Source: Bradyrhizobium diversitatis
GTDB lineage: Bacteria > Pseudomonadota > Alphaproteobacteria > Rhizobiales > Xanthobacteraceae
Assembly (NCBI RefSeq): GCF_016031635.1
Contig: NZ_JACEGD010000016.1
Coordinates: forward strand, 1 to 64,000
DNA length: 64,000 nt
Reading direction: 5' to 3'
Shown here: one piece after another, positions 62,687 through 64,000 of the stretch
How the letters are laid out: the number at the start of each line of letters is the position of its first letter
Numbering within the stretch: position 1 is the first letter of the stretch
Position numbers and translations under genes: made by a program
Notes under the pieces: model-generated
Databases searched by the model: none
Told to the model about the DNA's origin: nothing
Seen by the model: the letters and a program-made list of their open reading frames with translations, nothing else

Positions 62687-63834
62687 CCACCCAACGCCTC
62701 GGCCTCATCATGAACGGCGTCACCGGACGCATGGGGCTCAACCAGCATCTGATCCGCTCGATCGTCGCCATCCGTGACCAGGGCGGCGTCCGCCTGAAGA
62801 ACGGCGATCGCGTCATACCCGACCCGATCCTGGTCGGCCGCAGCGCCGAGAAGGTCGAGGCGCTGGCCAAGCGCTTCAACATCACGCGCTGGACCACCGA
62901 CCTCGACGCCGCGCTCGCCGACAAGAACGACACCATGTTCTTCGACGCCGCGACGACGCAGGCGCGCCCCGGTCTTCTGACCCAGGCCATCAACGCCGGC
63001 AAGCACGTCTATTGCGAGAAGCCGATCGCCACGAACTTCGAAGAAGCGCTCGAAGTGGTCAAGCTCGCCAATGCCAAGGGCGTCAAGCACGGCACGGTGC
63101 AGGACAAGCTGTTCCTGCCGGGTCTGAAGAAGATCGCCTTCCTGCGCGACTCCGGCTTCTTCGGCCGCATCCTCTCGGTGCGCGGCGAGTTCGGCTATTG
63201 GGTGTTCGAAGGCGGCTGGCAGGAGGCGCAGCGGCCGTCCTGGAACTACCGCGACGAGGACGGTGGCGGCATCATCCTCGACATGGTCTGCCACTGGCGC
63301 TACGTGCTCGACAACCTCTTCGGCAACGTCCAGAGCGTGGTCTGCATCGGCAACACCGACATCCCCGAGCGCTACGACGAGCAGGGCAAGAAGTACAAGG
63401 CGACCGCGGACGATTCCGCCTACGCGACGTTCCAGCTCGAGGGCGGCATCATCGCCCACATCAACATGTCCTGGGTGACGCGCGTCTATCGCGACGACCT
63501 CGTCACCTTCCAGGTTGACGGCACCCACGGCTCGGCGGTCGCAGGCCTCACCGACTGCATGATCCAGGCGCGGCAGGCGACCCCGCGGCCGGTGTGGAAT
63601 CCGGACGAGAAGCGGCTGCATGATTTCTACGGCGACTGGCAGAAGCTGCCCGACAACGTCACCTACGACAACGGCTTCAAGGAGCAGTGGGAGTTGTTCA
63701 TCCGCCACGTCTACGAGGACGCCCCCTACAAGTTCACGCTGCTCGAAGGCGCCAAGGGCGTGCAGCTCGCCGAATGCGCGCTGAAGAGCTGGAAAGAGCG
63801 GCGCTGGATCGACGTCGCCCCGATCAAGGCGTGA
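62683..63834 (+). CDS. Gfo/Idh/MocA-family oxidoreductase
   Basis: 383-aa NAD(P)-dependent oxidoreductase. The Rossmann start is GLIMNGVTGRMGLNQHLIRS (residues 6-25), with the GKHVYCEKPIATNFEEAL motif holding the conserved EKP near residue 110. The C-terminal alpha/beta domain has DEDGGGIILDMVCHWRYVLD, where the His may act in catalysis. It is translationally coupled to the enolase-superfamily gene. The pair suggests oxidation and dehydration of a sugar or sugar acid. Confidence 0.88.
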   Translation: MTTQRLGLIMNGVTGRMGLNQHLIRSIVAIRDQGGVRLKNGDRVIPDPILVGRSAEKVEALAKRFNITRWTTDLDAALADKNDTMFFDAATTQARPGLLTQAINAGKHVYCEKPIATNFEEALEVVKLANAKGVKHGTVQDKLFLPGLKKIAFLRDSGFFGRILSVRGEFGYWVFEGGWQEAQRPSWNYRDEDGGGIILDMVCHWRYVLDNLFGNVQSVVCIGNTDIPERYDEQGKKYKATADDSAYATFQLEGGIIAHINMSWVTRVYRDDLVTFQVDGTHGSAVAGLTDCMIQARQATPRPVWNPDEKRLHDFYGDWQKLPDNVTYDNGFKEQWELFIRHVYEDAPYKFTLLEGAKGVQLAECALKSWKERRWIDVAPIKA

Positions 63835-63867
63835 GGTCGTTCGGATAAACCCCGATGTCCACCAAGC

Positions 63868-63953
63868 CGTCATTGCGAGCGAAGCGAAGCAATCCAGGAT
63901 CTCTCCGCGGCAACAGTCTGGATTGCTTCGTCGCTTCGCTCCTCGCAATGACG
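63868..63953. repeat. Dispersed palindromic repeat, family A copy 4
   Basis: CGTCATTGCGAGCGAAGCG at the left and CTCCTCGCAATGACG at the right, with AAGCAATCCAGG and CTGGATTGCTTCG inside. It lies 33 bases after the oxidoreductase stop. Confidence 0.85.
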
Positions 63954-63969
63954 GGGAGAGGTCTGAGCC

Positions 63970-64000
63970 ATGAATAAACCCGTCCAGCCGATGTCGTCAT
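63970..64000 (+). CDS. Possible start of the next gene (cut by window end)
   Basis: An ATG (MNKPVQPMSS) follows GGGGAGAGG by about nine bases and stays open to the end of the window. Only ten codons are visible, so the product cannot be named. It could continue the sugar-acid operon after the family A repeat. Confidence 0.4.
   Translation, partial: MNKPVQPMSS

Overview
The window is a 64 kb piece of a GC-rich alphaproteobacterial chromosome, most likely Bradyrhizobium or a close relative. Two things point there. The first is the gene order nrtABC - narK - haemoglobin - flp - nasC, which I know as the assimilatory nitrate cluster of B. japonicum/diazoefficiens. The second is the many dispersed palindromic repeats typical of that genus, for example copies beginning CGTCATTGCGAGCG and one beginning GAGCATGATCCGGAAAAG. 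No rRNA, tRNA, CRISPR array, integrase or insertion sequence was recognised. Coding density is high and most genes are metabolic or transport functions in short operons.

Layout. 1-4 kb: end of a peptide-type ABC transporter (two ATPases), a zinc alcohol dehydrogenase and an isocitrate/isopropylmalate-type dehydrogenase. 4-9 kb: a small secreted protein, an enoyl-CoA hydratase, XRE and LysR regulators, CcdA and two small orphan proteins. 9-19 kb: an animal-type haem peroxidase, an HWE-type sensor kinase, a complete TRAP transporter, a beta-lactamase-fold hydrolase, an intradiol dioxygenase and an acyltransferase. 19-32 kb: the nitrogen block. A PP2C phosphatase/Ser-Thr kinase fusion and a formate/nitrite channel run leftward; nrtABC, narK, globin, flp and nasC run rightward. 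32-44 kb: SMP-30 lactonases, aldo/keto reductase, DMT exporter, a second alcohol dehydrogenase, PPK2, an Lrp regulator divergent from an AceE-like thiamine enzyme, aldehyde dehydrogenase and a uronate-dehydrogenase-like gene. 44-47 kb: a small redox operon (broken SDR, DUF417 protein, AhpD-like protein, cupin) divergent from a LysR gene. 47-64 kb: an outer-membrane protein, an IlvD/Edd dehydratase, a second enoyl-CoA hydratase with a histidine phosphatase, a ferredoxin-reductase-like flavoprotein, two sugar kinases, a VOC protein, a TetR regulator, a THI5/SsuA-type ABC transporter, an enolase-superfamily enzyme and a Gfo/Idh/MocA oxidoreductase.

The most informative signal is regulatory. Between the channel gene and nrtA lies a pair of tandem NtrC-like dyads (GCAC-N7-GTGC, twice, 3 bp apart). 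It is flanked on both sides, at 94 and 95 bp, by sigma-54 -24/-12 promoters pointing outward. The narK leader repeats the same design with the same 95 bp spacing. Nitrate uptake, nitrite/formate channel, kinase-phosphatase and nitrate reductase genes therefore look like one NtrC regulon.

The second notable signal is three genes with missing central segments. flp lacks about 79 residues of its NAD(P)H-binding domain. The ATPase at 60.4 kb lacks about 64 residues including the Q-loop. The SDR at 45.7-46.3 kb lacks its catalytic middle and is frameshifted. The first two can be measured against intact paralogues inside this window. They are either real deletions that inactivate the enzymes or assembly defects, and need read-level checking.
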